This document shows positions 26,811 through 40,197 of a DNA stretch of 64,000 bases, in pieces. Position 1 is the stretch's first letter, and each line of letters opens with the position of its first letter. Made by a program: the position numbers and the translations under genes. This stretch comes from Auanema rhodensis (taxonomy: Eukaryota; Nematoda; Chromadorea; Rhabditida; Rhabditidae), in contig OZ059895.1 in the NCBI GenBank assembly GCA_964057225.1, forward strand, positions 5,766,001 to 5,830,000. Reading direction: 5' to 3'. The notes beneath the pieces are model-generated. The model worked only from the letters and a program-made list of their open reading frames with translations. It did not search any database and was not told the origin of the DNA.

Positions 26811-29800
26811 TTATTTATATACAATGCTGCTTTTTCTTTTCTTAATTATACTTCTTTTACTTGGCTCAATCATTGCTTCATCACGACCAAAGAACGAAAT
26901 CAGTTGGGGATGCAGCCTTGAAAACAATTATGAATAATGTTTAGAGTTTCTTAAATACCTGAAATGCAGTGCTTTATCAGAAGGTTGTTCCAAAATTTCT
27001 CCATCTAAGTTCCAAACACCCTGCTCTTTCTGATCTTCGTCGGGCTGATACGACCACTTAACAACTCGGTAACAGTTCAAAGAGGGATCCAAGTGATAAA
27101 GCTGAAGATCAAATTTAGTTTTAGCATAATGATAAGGTTGATATTACCCCTTTCCCACCATACATGGCAACTTTACGCATGAACTGAATATTACTGAAAC
27201 GCGAAACTCGTGGAACCATGGCCAAATCAAGCGTTCCATCACCAATTCCTAGAAAAAAATTCTAATTTCCACCTCATATATTCAAAAAACCTGTGAACGG
27301 AGCGAGACCATAGGGAGTAAAAGGCGTAACCGTTGGAATGACACAACATATAACATGAGTGAATTCAGTGTGCCAATGATAATCATAGCGTGGAGAGCCG
27401 GGTGTTGAAACACTGAGATATATTTTTTATTTTCACTTATATGCATATTACTTACACTTCCCCTTGCTCACAGAGAGCACAAGGCTTGAGACAAGGCGGC
27501 AAAACTTTGGATGGATCAGCAGTTTGCTTGTTGGACAAGGAAAAACAAACTTTTCCCTTATAAGTAGGGTGACGAGCAGTCGTTCGAAGAGCTGAAAACG
27601 TAGTTAACTGTATATTATTTAACAAGTATTATGATATATAAAGCATCGTAAAGACATACCACTCCATTGATAGCGTATAGGCCCTAAACAACGATATCGC
27701 TCAGAATCACGCAATACATCGCCAAGCCAACCATATGAGATAGCATTAGCAGATATTCGTAAAAGGCTTTGATCTTTATGCACTGTACACACATCTACAT
27801 AGCATTCAGAACCTAAAAACTTCAAAATGAAATAAATTATATTCTATCTAATCGCATAGAATGCATTGAATAAATTAAATTTTGAAAAAAGTTAAAATAT
27901 AATCAGTTATAGACCAAAGTGTTGTATCTATTATTATTCTATTTAAATTTAACCTAAAGCTATGTGGACAGCAGCTGTCACACAGTCGTTTGTCTCATGA
28001 ACTGTTGACACGATAGAATTAGCGGATCCTGCTCCAATTATACCAAACCGTAGATGTGGTGTAGTCAGACGGCTTGCATCAGGATTCTCAATATCAGCAC
28101 CTTAAATAATTAAATTCTATGTTATATAGTTTCAATCCCTGCTAATATAAAAAAACGCTTTAAGGATTTAGGATGAAATTGTTTATGAGAAATTGTAAGA
28201 AAGAGAACAAAGATTGACAAGCTGTCAAGGAATTTTGAACCAGCAAGAATAAAACACTTCAATCGGATGAAGTTGAATGAATATTTAATTTTATGATTCA
28301 ATATCCAAAATAAAATAAACTGTAGAAAAATATTTGAACTATTGAAAATATTACCGGAATCTCTTTGAGTTCGGATGAGAGCACCTGATAATAACTCATT
28401 AAACAAGCCGTCGCCACCTACGGAAACCTAAAATTTTCAGTAAGAATAAATTATTTTTCGAAGAAAAAAAAGAAAGTACATAATATAGAAAGAAGTAATA
28501 ATCATAAAATAGTTTACCACGCCATCAAGTTTCGACCATTTCTCTTGTTCCATCTCATTAATGTAGTCTCGGGCATGATTAGCTCGCTCAGTCAGGAAAA
28601 CTTCATATTTAAGACCAGGAATAAGTTCAAATAAAGGTTTTGTCTGTAAGAGAATATCATAATATCGTACGATCTATACCATTTTCACTATTAAAGAATA
28701 AATTTTAGAAAGAAACTGACTGTTTTCTCAAAAATAGTTTTTGCTTTACCCTTGCCACCAAATGGATTGATAAAAACAATGATGTTTTTCGGTCGATTAC
28801 GAATTTCTAAAAAAAAAACAAGGACATTTAGTTTCTCCTCTTCTTCTCTTCATATTTGCAAGTTCAAAAACTAACTTTTCAAAGTAGCTAGTATGATTGT
28901 CTGCCAGTAATTTCGTTCTTGTTGTGTAATAAAAGTAACTGGAATTTCCTTGACACGCCATTTATGTTCATTTTTTTTGAAAACAAAATAAAAGTAGAGA
29001 ATACGTTCGGTATCTATTGCCTAAAAGCGTATGATATGAAATCAGATGAAATATATAGTTTCATAGTTAAAAAAACTTGAATTTTGTTGTTTTATGGATA
29101 GAAAACTTACTTTTGAATCTTCTAGTTGTGGTACCCCTTTTCGAATTTTTATTCGATGTGATTTTACTGTCAACAATTCATCCAAGCGATAGAGTACAGA
29201 ATGCTTTAATTTGCCACTAAAAAATAAATTTTCAATTGAATTTTTTTATTAACTTAAAATACTCAGTTATAATTGCTTTGAAAGATTATCATCAGAAACA
29301 TGAAAATTGTTTGTTTTTCAGCCCTATATGAGCACCTGAACCCTCTTCCGTTGAATTTTTGAAAATTTTGATTTTGATTATTTCTGGCTAAGTTAAATTT
29401 TAATGAATTTATCTTTTAATACTTACTCCATTAACTGAAACTCGAACACATTCCGATCACGATCAAAAACTATTCGATGATCTTTACCATGCATTGATGT
29501 GACATCCGCAATCAGCTGACCAGCTTCTCCGGGTATTCTTGACCTACGTGTTCGATGATATTGATTGGGTTGAAGCTTCTCATCTATAATAATAATAATA
29601 TTTAAAGCCATATACTAAAGTCAATAAGATGAATGAAAATAAAGACATTGTAAGCAATATCGATCTAAATCCCAAAACTAATGTATATTTATATTTTTTT
29701 AAAAAATGAAAGACAAATTTAATTTCAAAGTAAAAAAACTTTTTAATAGATCTGATAATGAAGCATAAATTACTAAAATTATTATTAACAAGAATAGATT

Positions 29801-29929
29801 GAAAATAATATGAGAGTATCATATTTTGTCAGTTGGCTTCAAGAAAATTTAGTTACACGAGAGCAATTTTAAAAACTAACCTTTTTCATCAGGTAACAAA
29901 GGATACTCTTCCAGATTGCTATTGCCCAT
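26811..29929 (-). CDS. CERK: Ceramide kinase
   Basis: Phosphorylates ceramide to ceramide-1-phosphate using ATP. Fourteen minus-strand exons: 29929-29881, 29583-29427, 29216-29111, 29020-28876, 28806-28721, 28643-28518, 28427-28355, 28100-27954, 27812-27660, 27591-27456, 27412-27291, 27248-27148, 27101-26959, 26916-26811; 1650 nt, 549 residues, close to the 537 of human CERK. A PH-like N-terminal part is followed by the lipid-kinase catalytic domain: INPFGGKGKAK (nucleotide loop), SVGGDGLFNE (the GGDG signature) and GIIGAGSANS. The later blocks, SLLRISANAISYGWLGDV and a CxxC-type CALC element, match CERK rather than diacylglycerol or sphingosine kinases. A TTTACAG acceptor lies 6 nt before the ATG, so the mRNA may be trans-spliced. 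Confidence 0.92.
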
Positions 29930-29942
29930 TAGCTGCTGTAAA

Positions 29943-31235
29943 TAGAATACAATCGTTTTTCTTAATTGTTATGAACGAAATAAATTTAGAAATATGATCA
30001 GATTGAAGAAGTCAGTTTATAAGATGGCATGTTGCCAAAAGACTACGCAGAATAATGAAAATAGGAAAAGTCACAAAAGAGGGGAATAAGAAAAAGAGGA
30101 GAGAAACATTGAGAAGAGCTCAAGGCACGTGAAAAATGACAGATGGGCGACGGATGATAGTTAAAAAAGAAAAACTAAAAGAAGAAAAAAAAGAAAAATG
30201 AAAAAAAAGAGAAAGCATGAAAAAATAGCGTAAGGTGTGCTCGACACGATTAAAGACAAAAATTTCATAGAATGTAGACAAGTGTTATAATAATAAAACG
30301 AATAATATAAAAGTAAATTATCAAGCAGCATACATGGAAGATTCGATAATATAGGTTATTATTTAGGATCATAGCTCTTAAGAGTGTTAATAAGAAAAAA
30401 CAGAGAAACAGTCAAAGAAGGGGAAAAAGGGAAAATAAGAAAACGGACAGAAAAAGCAGCTGGTAGGACATAGCAAGCATCAATTTCCGTTTTAGCTTTC
30501 ACAAGTTAACCAAAACGAACGACAAGAAGAGATGAGTAAATCGGGAAATAAAAAGAAATAGAATCAAGGAAAAGAATCCGAAAAAGGTTTTCATGGTTGT
30601 GTACAATCATTGTATGGAGGCGTAGGAAGTGAATTGTAAAAACGACGCGAAAATACAAAACAGAGATAAAGAAGAAATGAATGATCCGAGAGCATATGAG
30701 TAAACTTCCAAACAAAGATGCAATGGGGGGAAATATGGAGAACATAACTCTGAAAAAGCAATGTTTATCAATTATTATAAAATGATTGATCAAATGAACA
30801 TGTAATAAAAATAGAGAGAGAAGACAAGGGAGATATGAAGTCCCACATGAGAAAAATGAAATAAAAACATATTTTTGGAATATAGAATAACCGTTCATAG
30901 ATTTTTTAGTATTTAATAACAACGTGTATGATATGTTGTGCCAAATCCATATAAATGTCTAAGTGTGTAGTTCAATTCATTTACATAATACGAGGGACAT
31001 AAATTATTGATTGATTTCAACAAAACTAGACTGAACATATCAAGCACGTGTTTTGCTGAAAATATAAAAGAAAAGAAAAGAAGAATATAACTGTGTAATA
31101 TAATATTTATAATTGTGTGGAAAATATTAAACATATACGCGGGATAGATTTTTTTTATGCGCATCAAAAACAATATTACTAATAAACTAGTTGATCAGCT
31201 TTGAATATTTCACAAGCCTCTTGATATATTTTTAA
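29943..31235. other. Gene-poor region upstream of ceramide kinase
   Basis: The plus strand is purine-rich (A/G) over about 30050-30900. The 138-codon minus-strand frame at 30506-30922 is F/I/S-rich and follows from that base bias. I see no convincing gene or RNA here; it presumably carries promoters for the divergent genes. Confidence 0.45.
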
Positions 31236-31502
31236 ATGATTCACGATAAGTATACAAAGGAAGAAGAAGAACGCGAGTGGCTGAACAATGTTGCAAGGAA
31301 ACAAACGGCAGAAGTGAGCAAGCGAAAAAGTGTGATCAGCCAAAAATACGGAAAATAGGACAAATTAGACCCGCCGCGCGATCGTTTGAGAGAAATTCTC
31401 TCTCCGTTTTCTTATTTTCTTCCATTAATTTGGATGTTATTATCTTGTATTTTGCTAGGTCTTTTTATAAGTAAGTACAGTGCAGGAGCTGTTTATGAGT
31501 GA
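31236..31502 (+). CDS. Small predicted membrane protein (73 residues), unknown
   Basis: Two exons, 31236-31313 and 31359-31502, joined by a 45-bp intron with a GTGAGC donor and an AATAG acceptor; phase 0, TGA stop at 31500. The intron removes an in-frame TAG, and its length is exactly typical for this genome. The N-terminal half is highly charged (KEEEEREWLNNVARKQ). A conserved-looking PPRDRLREIL stretch follows, then a single hydrophobic helix (LIWMLLSCILLGLFI) and a short tail. This suggests a small single-pass membrane protein. I recognise no family. The local GC content is higher than in the flanks, which supports coding. Confidence 0.5.
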
Positions 31503-33097
31503 ACGTAGATTGAATTTCACATTCTATTTGTTTCAAAAATTGCGGTAGAGATATAAAATGCCGATGTCGCACAACAAACAGGTTATACTCCCCATTAAAT
31601 TCAAACTGAATCCACTGTCCTCTACGGTACGTATCTATCTCTCTGAATATCTAAACAGTTCTCCAGCGAAATGCATATGAAAATGAGAAATACGCTGACA
31701 ACAAGACCAAATAGATATGTTGATTGTATCTTCTCACCTTGACCAAATTTGATGTTGTCAAACGCCAGCTTCTCTTAATTTAAGCGATTTAGATTAAACC
31801 TATACTCCAAAATTTCAGCTTTTTTTTTGTTATAACTCTTGTAAATAAATCATTACTATCCATGCATTGTAAAAATAATTAAGATATTCTAAATGAAGTG
31901 TGCGATTGCTATTCGAAAATAGATTTAGGGTTAATTGGTATTAGATTAACTTGTGAAATTGTTAAGAATCAGGAATAAAACGTAATCTTTGGCACAACAA
32001 TAGATGATATAGGGACCCTTAAAAATAACTTGAAATTGATTAACATTCTTGCTCTCTTCCTAGTTTCCTATTCAGTCGCATCCTTTTTTCATTCAAATTG
32101 AGTTCTCTCTTTCTATCCCAACGTTTAATCTTTTCTCTTCGCATAACTATTGCGACAGATTTCTACTCAATATTTCACGCATTATAACCACCTGATGACA
32201 TGAATTGCGGAGTTTTCACTATAATTTTCCAAATTTCAAGCGAAAAAGCGGGATTTAAGCTACTTTGAATAAGTTTCCCAAAAGAAATGCTGCTATAAAA
32301 AACATAAATAGAACAACGAATATCATGCATGATGACGATGACGATGAGAAGACATTTCAGCCATGGCCTCTCATATTGTGAGCGAATACCGCAACGACCT
32401 TGGTCTAGTAAACATTCAACATTCCCTCTTTCCTTCCTCCTCTCTCTTTTCTCTCTTAAGCGCCCTTGTTAAATAGTCCACGACTCTTTTCCCATTTCTC
32501 GTCGAATTGATTTTTTTCATTAACAAATGATGAGTGTGAAAAATTGAAATGTTAAAATTATCAAGTATTACGAATGTAGCTAATTATTATTTATTATTTT
32601 TTTTAATATGGCGGTATATATGCTTATCATCAGGAAAGCAATATTCAAAACAAATGATAAATTTTCAAACTAAAGTTTAACGATCAAACTTTGGGTTTAT
32701 CAAATGCTAAGTTGTTAATTATACTTTATGCTTCATAATAAACAATTTTGTACTAAATTGGTCTCGTAGCGATAATATTGTGACGTCAGAACATCTGTCA
32801 ATAATCGTTAATGATTTCACTTTTTATAAGAGAACATGTGTTTATCATATGTTTCAACTATTGTTTTATATATTTTCTTATTTTTGAGCTCTTGTAAAAT
32901 TGATTTAATCTTTATATTCTGATACATTAATATTCATTTCCATAGTTGTTTCATTATCGATTTTTTTTAATATAGCGTTTTATGTTTAGTTGAACTCATT
33001 TCATAAACTTGAAGCATTTCATTGTTTTATTAGTAATTGTCTTTACTTATTTGATTATTGATACAGTTTTTCTTTTTATAATGAATTGTTCTTAAGA
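31503..33097. other. AT-rich region without a recognisable gene
   Basis: Contains a short start-like frame at 31558 with a possible donor (GTACGT near 31628), but no in-phase partner exon was found. TGACGTCA occurs at about 32781-32788. Otherwise I see nothing to annotate. Confidence 0.4.
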
Positions 33098-33734
33098 ATG
33101 GCAAATACTAATAAAATCGATAAAGGAGAGTTAGCCTCAACATCACAAGAATATAAATTTTCACTTGATAATGCTATTGAAATTTTTGAGCGCATGGTGT
33201 TGGATGGGGATAAAAAATTAAAATCACAACCAACAGACAACGAGTCACAGGTAATATATATATATTTTCTTGTTTTTCAGTATTTTCTTAATCTAGATTC
33301 GGAGGAGACGCTCACGGTCTAGAACAGATCATGTAAAATCGCCAAATGCAATTTTTAGGTGGAGACCATATTCATTACCACGGTTTTGTTTTTTTTTATG
33401 ATAATTTAAATTTTTTGATTTGTTTAGGAGGTTTTCTGTACAAAAATCAAAAACGAATGTGGAAGATTTATCATCTGTCTTTAGCCGAGTGCGGTGGCGT
33501 GACTTAGACTTAGATGTGGATGATCTAAAATATAGTTTACTTGACAGGTTAGAAATATATCTTGTATTTCTATAAGTTTTGTTATTATTCAGGAAAGATA
33601 ATATATCATGTAGTGTGCAAGCTGTACGCGCTCCCTCGCCAACATTCCTTGTTGACGAATTATCCGAATACTTTGCTCATTTTGTTCGAGTTGACTTAAA
33701 AATGTCAGCGTTAGCAGAGTCTATGTATTGCTAA
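33098..33734 (+). CDS. Uncharacterised 158-residue protein
   Basis: Four exons, 33098-33250, 33297-33358, 33428-33547 and 33593-33734, joined in consistent phase to a TAA stop. A CTTAAG acceptor lies 1 nt before the ATG, consistent with trans-splicing. The N-terminus contains a helix-like segment (SLDNAIEIFERMVL). A basic, arginine/serine cluster (RRRRSRSR) follows, then an SVFSRVRWRDLDLDVDDL block, and the C-terminus is a well-defined SPTFLVDELSEYFAHFVRVD segment. The basic cluster could be a nuclear signal. I do not recognise a family. An alternative acceptor at 33280 would give an early stop and is less likely. Confidence 0.55.
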
Positions 33735-34574
33735 CATTTGTTTTTTTTTTGCTTGATCAAATGTTTTTCAATGTATATTTTGTACAAATCACATGTAAGA
33801 TAAAAAATTTATGTCTTATATACATAAATTCCGAGATACTAAGAATGACAACGTGAAATAAGTTGAAAGATGGATAAATTTGTTAAGATCCGCATATAAT
33901 ACAAATTCTAGCGACCAGCACAAAACAATACAATCTTAATATGGAAATGGTAAAACCTTAAAAGGTAATAAGATAGAAATGCAAATCAAAATGAGATGGG
34001 GAATTGAGAAACGTGAGTATCGATTAAAATGTGGCTAAAATTAGATATTAGATTTTGGTAAGAAAAACATGTTAGAATGATTAATAAAAAATATTAAAAA
34101 AATATAAAAATGGGATCACGCCTTTAAGAAGTATTAGTTAATAGTGCGAAAGGCTTCTTCAAATCCTAGGTAAAACTGTAGAAACCATTAAAATATGAAA
34201 ATGTTAGGGCATGTACAAAATCTTCACAAGCTGAATTGATCACAATTCCGGATTAGTATAGTTTTTTAACTAATTATAATTAACTGAATTCGAATAGAAC
34301 AACTTAACAACACTTATAGGTACCATACTAGAGCACGAAGCTTTCATTACAAGGAATATATTAGTTCTAAAAGAGATTACATAATATTTGAGAAAAAAAA
34401 GCTCCAACCTGATCGAGTAAAACGCTTCAATTTTATATAGTAAAGTTCTAACATTCCTCTAACAAAGTAGTGCCAAAAATCTTAAAAAATAAAATATTAA
34501 TATGACATACAGCATACAACTTTTTTCTTACATCAGGTATTAATACGCATATGTATGGTGGTCTCACGTTATGT
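33735..34574. other. Convergent intergenic region
   Basis: This lies between the end of the uncharacterised gene at 33734 and the stop codon of SIN3 at 34575. It is AT-rich, and no coding or structured signal is seen. It probably contains both 3' untranslated regions. Confidence 0.5.
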
Positions 34575-37500
34575 TTACCGAAAAGGGTTGTATGGGACTT
34601 TTCGTGCACGAGAAAATATTATACCTTCATAATACTTTTTAGTTTGAGGATCAGATTTCGATTCTTTGTCGGCTTCACAATCTGAATCTGATCCCGAACT
34701 AGTGTCAGAGCCTATTGCCGGGTCAGTCGTACTATCAGAGTCCATATTTACGTTATCCATTTCCCGACCATTTTCAGTATTAGCTTTGTTATCCTCATGG
34801 TCTTCCTGGTTCTCGTCTTCGTCTTCTTGATTATCACTCTGGTTTTTAACTTCATCACTTTCGTCACTCTCATCCACATCGTTATCTTCGTTAGCTTCTT
34901 CTTCTTCTTCGTCATCATCTTCATCCTCATCCTCATCCTCATCCTCTTCGTCATCATCTTCCCCTTCTACGTTATCATCATCGTCTTCATCATCATCTTC
35001 GTCATCCTCATCTTCAGCGGAATCTGCGCTAGCTTTAGCATTCGAAGTAGAAACATTATTTTCCATTTGATTATCCATAGTTTTATCTTTTAAACTACGG
35101 CGAGTTTCGAAAACATGGTAATCCATATGATCATCATCATTCGTGCTCAAATGCTTATTATCTTCATCTGAGTCATCGTCTCCAGATGGTGATGGGGAAG
35201 AAACCCTACGACGGCTCTCTGTATTAATATTTACGTTTTCATTCTCATCATCATCTTCATCATCTTCATCTTCTTCATCATCATCTTCGTCATCTCCTTC
35301 TCCATCCAGGTCACTATCAGATCCATAAAGCTGCAATATATTCAATATAGATAGCCAGTTGACAATTTCTGCCTACCCCTTTTTCTGTGTCAATAAGTTC
35401 AACGGAAATCATGGGATTGTGGTCACTAACCAGAAAAATTTTAAAGCAATTTGAACAAGTCATGTTCTCTTCAGCTTCCGTCGAATATTCTCCTTCATAT
35501 CTGAAAACAGCTTGTATATATAAGTCAAGAATATGCAACAATACCCTAGACGGAAGTCAGATTCATCATAACTGGAGTAGGGTTTTGATAATCTATATTT
35601 ATGGTAAAGAGTGATTGCCATGGATTCATCGATATCAGACACCAATTGCAGAAGCTGTCGAGCACACCCTGCTACTAGTTTATCTATTGTAAAGACCAGA
35701 TAGCCATCCTGTGGAAATTTAACCCTAGACAACAAAGACGGTTTAAAAGAGAAAACTAATCATTAATATACCTAACGTTATCTTCAAACGTATTTACTTC
35801 TAACTGTCCATCCATAAATGCCTTTATATCCCTTATAGTATCGTCAAAATACGTAACAGGAGATTTCCTAACTCCCTACAAAAATCATTTCATTATTTTC
35901 AATGACATTGTTTCGTACCCTAATTAGATAAAGCCCATTGTTAATATCACTACAGTTAAGCTCGTGAGAAGGTATGTCTTTTCCGTGTTTCTCATATATT
36001 TCAACCTGTCTTCGAGTAAGATCTTGTTCAAACTGAAAAGAAAAGCTTGAGAACCGCGTCGCATTGAAGTAGAAAGCTTACATAGAATTCGGTGACCATT
36101 TCTTCATATTTACTCTTTAATTTCCCTAGTCTATCACATAAAATTTGATGAAATCTCAAGAAAACATAAAGAGCATTTCCCCCATAGATCAATCTTGTTT
36201 TCGATATTCCTGGTACAGTGGTTTTAAATTCTTGCTTATTGGGGCTAAAATGTTTAACGTTTAGTAATTTCCAAAACTTGAAAAAACTTACGATATGGCA
36301 TACAAGGAATCGCTATCATCTTCATTATCACTCATTTCTTCGAAATCCATAAAGAACCATTCATTTACATACCTTGAACACAGAAAAATGAGAAAAAATG
36401 AATAAGTGACAATAACAAACCTTCTTAGCAGTTTTTTAATTCTAGTTTTATCTGTTTTTTGTATGTTAGATTGACGTTTGACATAATGTATGACTAAATT
36501 AGAAGCGTCGCCTAGAATTGATCTATCTGTCGGATAGGTTAAAAGTACATGAGGACCAGAATCTTCACATAAACCGTCGTCAGCCCTGAAAAATATATAA
36601 AATATTCAATATTCAAAAATTGGTCACTTTTGTTGTCGTTCATCAAATAGCTGTTCAATATGGGTAACCATTTGCTTAGCTTTGATCCATTTCGTATCAC
36701 TTGTTTTTAAAGAATTAGTTTGATGATCGAGAGCTCGTACTTTGTATTTTTCGTTTTGCTCTCTCCAGATTCTAAAAAAAATAATACTGAAAAGCGAAAA
36801 TTATTTGTATGCAGGTACTTGTTCATTTCTCGCTGTGCTTCAAGCCACTCTCTTTCTTTTTTCTTCATACTAGCCAAAATCTATAAAATCATTGTGTTTC
36901 CTAGTATAGTTCTAAATGACAAACCTTGGGAACTGATATATATGGAGTGACTTTGAGACCTTCAATAATAGTAGACGCATGTTCACCATAAATTCTTTTT
37001 ACTGCTCGTTGCATCAAAGAAGCAGAAGATCCTCCGAGTTTCTCATCAAGCCTTAAACGTTTAAACATATTAGAGTATACAGGATAAACAGAAAATGTTA
37101 GCGATAGTTGAAAAATTGAGAAAGTAGTGTACTAATATAATCAAACATTACCTAAACCTTTCTTGGTCAAAAGAACCCATTTTATTGAGTTTCCTTTGCA
37201 CAGATTCTAAGGCTTCAATGGCGTATTTGTTCACTTCAATTATTATGTCAAGCTGAAAAATAAATTAAGACGGAATATTTAATTAAAGAAATCACATACC
37301 TCAAATCTCTCATCTTCTGTTCTATAAATGAAGTCTTCATACGCTGTTTTTTTGGACGCTACACTGGTGGAATCTTCAGAAGAAGAAGAAGGAAAAGAAA
37401 CCCAAATATCATTAAGAACTTCTTCACATAACGGTGTCCTACCAGTACATGATGGATGTTGATAATTAATCGGACGACTTCTGAAAGATGTTCATATAAT

Positions 37501-39440
37501 ATTATTATATTGTATTAATTAAACCTATAGCTAACACCAAGTTGTTTACAACTTGCATAATCTATTTGATATTGAAGCTCTTCTTCTAGAACCTCAGCAC
37601 TCTCGTTGGAATCTACTTCCGTTTCTTCTTCACTTGGGAAAAACATCTGTTTCATCTTGTTCATAAGGAATGGATAAGCAGCTAAATCAAAAAGTTAGTT
37701 TTAGTTTTTTATTTTGGAAACATACCGAATGATTGTTGAAAACTATCAAGTAATTCACCGGGAGATAAAATATTGTTGCTATATAGATTAATAAATCGAA
37801 GAAATGTATCAAATTCATAAGACTTCAACGACTTTCGAACCTTAAGCAATCACAGATGTCTAAAGAGGTATAAAATCTCACTAACCTTATCAAAAAATGC
37901 CAGATCTTCTATAGAAGTTCTTGCGACAACTTCATAAACATTGATATTCGGGGAAGGTAAAGGAAACATTTGACTGTGATACTATAATAATAAGTATTAA
38001 CCTCAAGACAACATGTTGAATCTCACATAAGACATTTCAGGTTCAGGCATATTACCAGTATCTTCTTCTTCTTCCTCTTCCTCTTCATCCTCTTCTTCTT
38101 CCTCGCATTCGTCTTCATATTCTTCTTCTTCGAAATCCTCAATTTGCTAAAACATTGAATAAGTTAATACTAATAGGGCAACAGGGAAGTTTACCCGAAA
38201 AAAATTAACAAAACCAGGCCGGCGACAAAAACCATGAAGCTGTGGTAAAAATGTACGAAACTCCTGAAGAATATCTGGCTCCATTCCTAACAATGTAGTT
38301 AAAGAACCACATAGTGCCTCTTCTAAGACAGGGGTTAGAGTCTGTAATAAAATGCTATATCAAATTCTTATCTTGTTCTTACTTCATTAACAATTGATCT
38401 CTGATACTCGTAGAGCAAATCTAGAATTTTCCTGTAAACGTCAGGTTCTTCAAAGAACCGAGACTAAAAATAAAACATGAATAACTGTAATATAAATATT
38501 CACATACTCTAACTTTATTAATAAATTCGAGAGCAGTGTTCACAGTGAATCCTTCTAAGTTCGCCATTAGCTTAAAATAGACCGAATAAAATATCACCAA
38601 ACGAATTGAGCTTACTTCATGTTCGTAACCAAACGTATCCGTATAAGCCAACGTTCCAGGATCACCAACATGATCTAATTGATCGACACCGTGCTCTTCT
38701 TCATCTTCGTATTCTTCGTCGTCACCATGTATAGGTCTTTGCTCTTCAGGAAGCACAGCCGTCATTTCTTCTTCTTGATTGATAGGTAGAGCTTCAGCAT
38801 CCTCCATAAACATTTCCGGAGTCTCAGGTAATGGCAGTGGATGTTCACCATGTCCAATAACCTGAACACAATAATTTAAAAACTCTTAAAAAAATTACAA
38901 TTACCTTTACGAAACCACTTGGCTCTCTAATAGTAATAAACTCTCCTTCTACTTTTACTTCAAACCCAGTGGGAAGAAATGTATTAAACCCAAGAATAAG
39001 CTGTGGTCTTCCATGAAAAAGCTGACTAACCCGTGTAATAACTCCAGGTGTATCGATCCTGAATAAAACCAATTCAGCCTCAACCCATTAAATCAATAAA
39101 CTAACGCTTGAGACTTAAAATCTTTCATAATATCAAGAAATTGTGTGTAAATGGCTGGTTCTGACGCAAATTGTGTTTTAACTTGATCCAAATAAGATAG
39201 AGCATCTTCCACCTTAGATAATACCATAAAACCTCATATGAGTAAAGAGGACGCTCACCTTAACTCGGCTCTGAGAAGAGCTTGGGACTTGGGAATCACA
39301 ACTATCATATATACTATTTCCTTCACTATTACTATACATGCTCTAAAATAAAAAAAAATAAGAAAATCATAGAAATAGACACACAAAAGCAGAAATTAAA
39401 TTTGAATAAATACGAAGCTAGCAGCATCATAAAATGGCAT
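34575..39440 (-). CDS. SIN3: SIN3 transcriptional co-repressor scaffold
   Basis: Scaffold of the SIN3-histone deacetylase complex in the nucleus. More than twenty small minus-strand exons, starting 39440-39414, 39342-39259, 39212-39106, 39058-38905, 38861-38616, 38570-38508, 38463-38383, 38341-38195, 38146-38027, 37981-37886, 37840-37726, 37681-37525, 37480-37300. PAH1 is clear ([15 protein letters not shown], then [12 protein letters not shown]). PAH2-like helices lie around 38570-38195, PAH3-like helices around 37930-37630, and the HDAC-interaction domain follows ([14 protein letters not shown], then [15 protein letters not shown], then [12 protein letters not shown]). The protein begins only about 40 residues before PAH1, shorter than vertebrate SIN3. 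The last exon (to 34575) is an unusual ~250-residue acidic D/E tail ending in RKVPYNPFR. The first exon is the least certain. Confidence 0.9.
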
Positions 39441-39798
39441 TTTCAAAACATTTGACCCACCGCTAATTTTTGGCAATGGAGCACGCTTCTGTTCAATAGC
39501 TTTGTAAACGCTCCATGTGTTTAAAAATGATTAAGTATATAAAAGCTTCATTGAAGAAATCCGAAAGTAATTGGTTCTGATATATTTTGAAGTGTATGCT
39601 TAGCTTCACTAAAATTGAAGAAGTACGGTAAATTTTCAATTCAAATGTATATATAAATATGATAAATATATCGTTAAAATCACAGCTCACAGTTAAAGTA
39701 GAAACAGAAATTAACATATGCTCTATTAATTGGAATTAAATGTTAAAATATATTTTTAATTCTGGTAGATCTAGAATATAAAAGTCCTTCTACGAAAA

Positions 39799-40197
39799 AT
39801 GCTTAATAACACTCTAATTTATTTGAACAACGATATAGTTTTCATAAACTGAAGGTTTTATGTATTAAACATGTATTGTAATTTTCTTAATATCATTAAA
39901 CATTTTTTCATAGCTTTGTTCTAATATTTCAGGTAAGAAAGTTTTTTTTATTTGACCAATTCTTCAGTAGTGCTCATACTCTTATTTTTCTACCAAATGA
40001 TAAGGCTATAGCGAGATTTCGGGAGTTCATACAATCCATCAGACACGAGGTAACTGTGGCATATCAGTGTTCATTTATTAGTACATCGATACCATTGTTA
40101 TAATTATAAAATATTTAAATCTCAGACTTCGTTCATTTTCTCGGCTATTGTTGGATGTCCAATTTGGCCATGCTCTTCCTTGACAATCAGAAAATGA
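39799..40197 (+). CDS. Tiny spliced reading frame (75 residues), unknown
   Basis: Three exons, 39799-39837, 39933-40049 and 40126-40197, all phase 0, with acceptors ATATTTCAG and AAATCTCAG and a TGA stop. The middle exon reads like real protein (RKFFLFDQFFSSAHTLIFLP, then KAIARFREFIQSIRHE), and the third is hydrophobic. The first exon is weak, so the true 5' end may differ. It sits head-to-head with SIN3. I know no matching family; it may be part of a larger gene that I failed to connect. Confidence 0.35.

Noticed and set aside
30506-30922. 138-codon minus-strand frame
   Set aside because: F/I/S/L-rich translation of a purine-rich plus strand, with no splice partners and no family resemblance; compositional artefact.
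31558-31680. 41-codon frame starting at 31558 with a GTACGT donor-like site
   Set aside because: No acceptor exon in the right phase was found, and joining to the 33098 exon gives an immediate stop.
34797-35328. Plus-strand frames rich in I/V/F or poly-serine
   Set aside because: Antisense of the SIN3 acidic-tail codons (GAT/GAA repeats).
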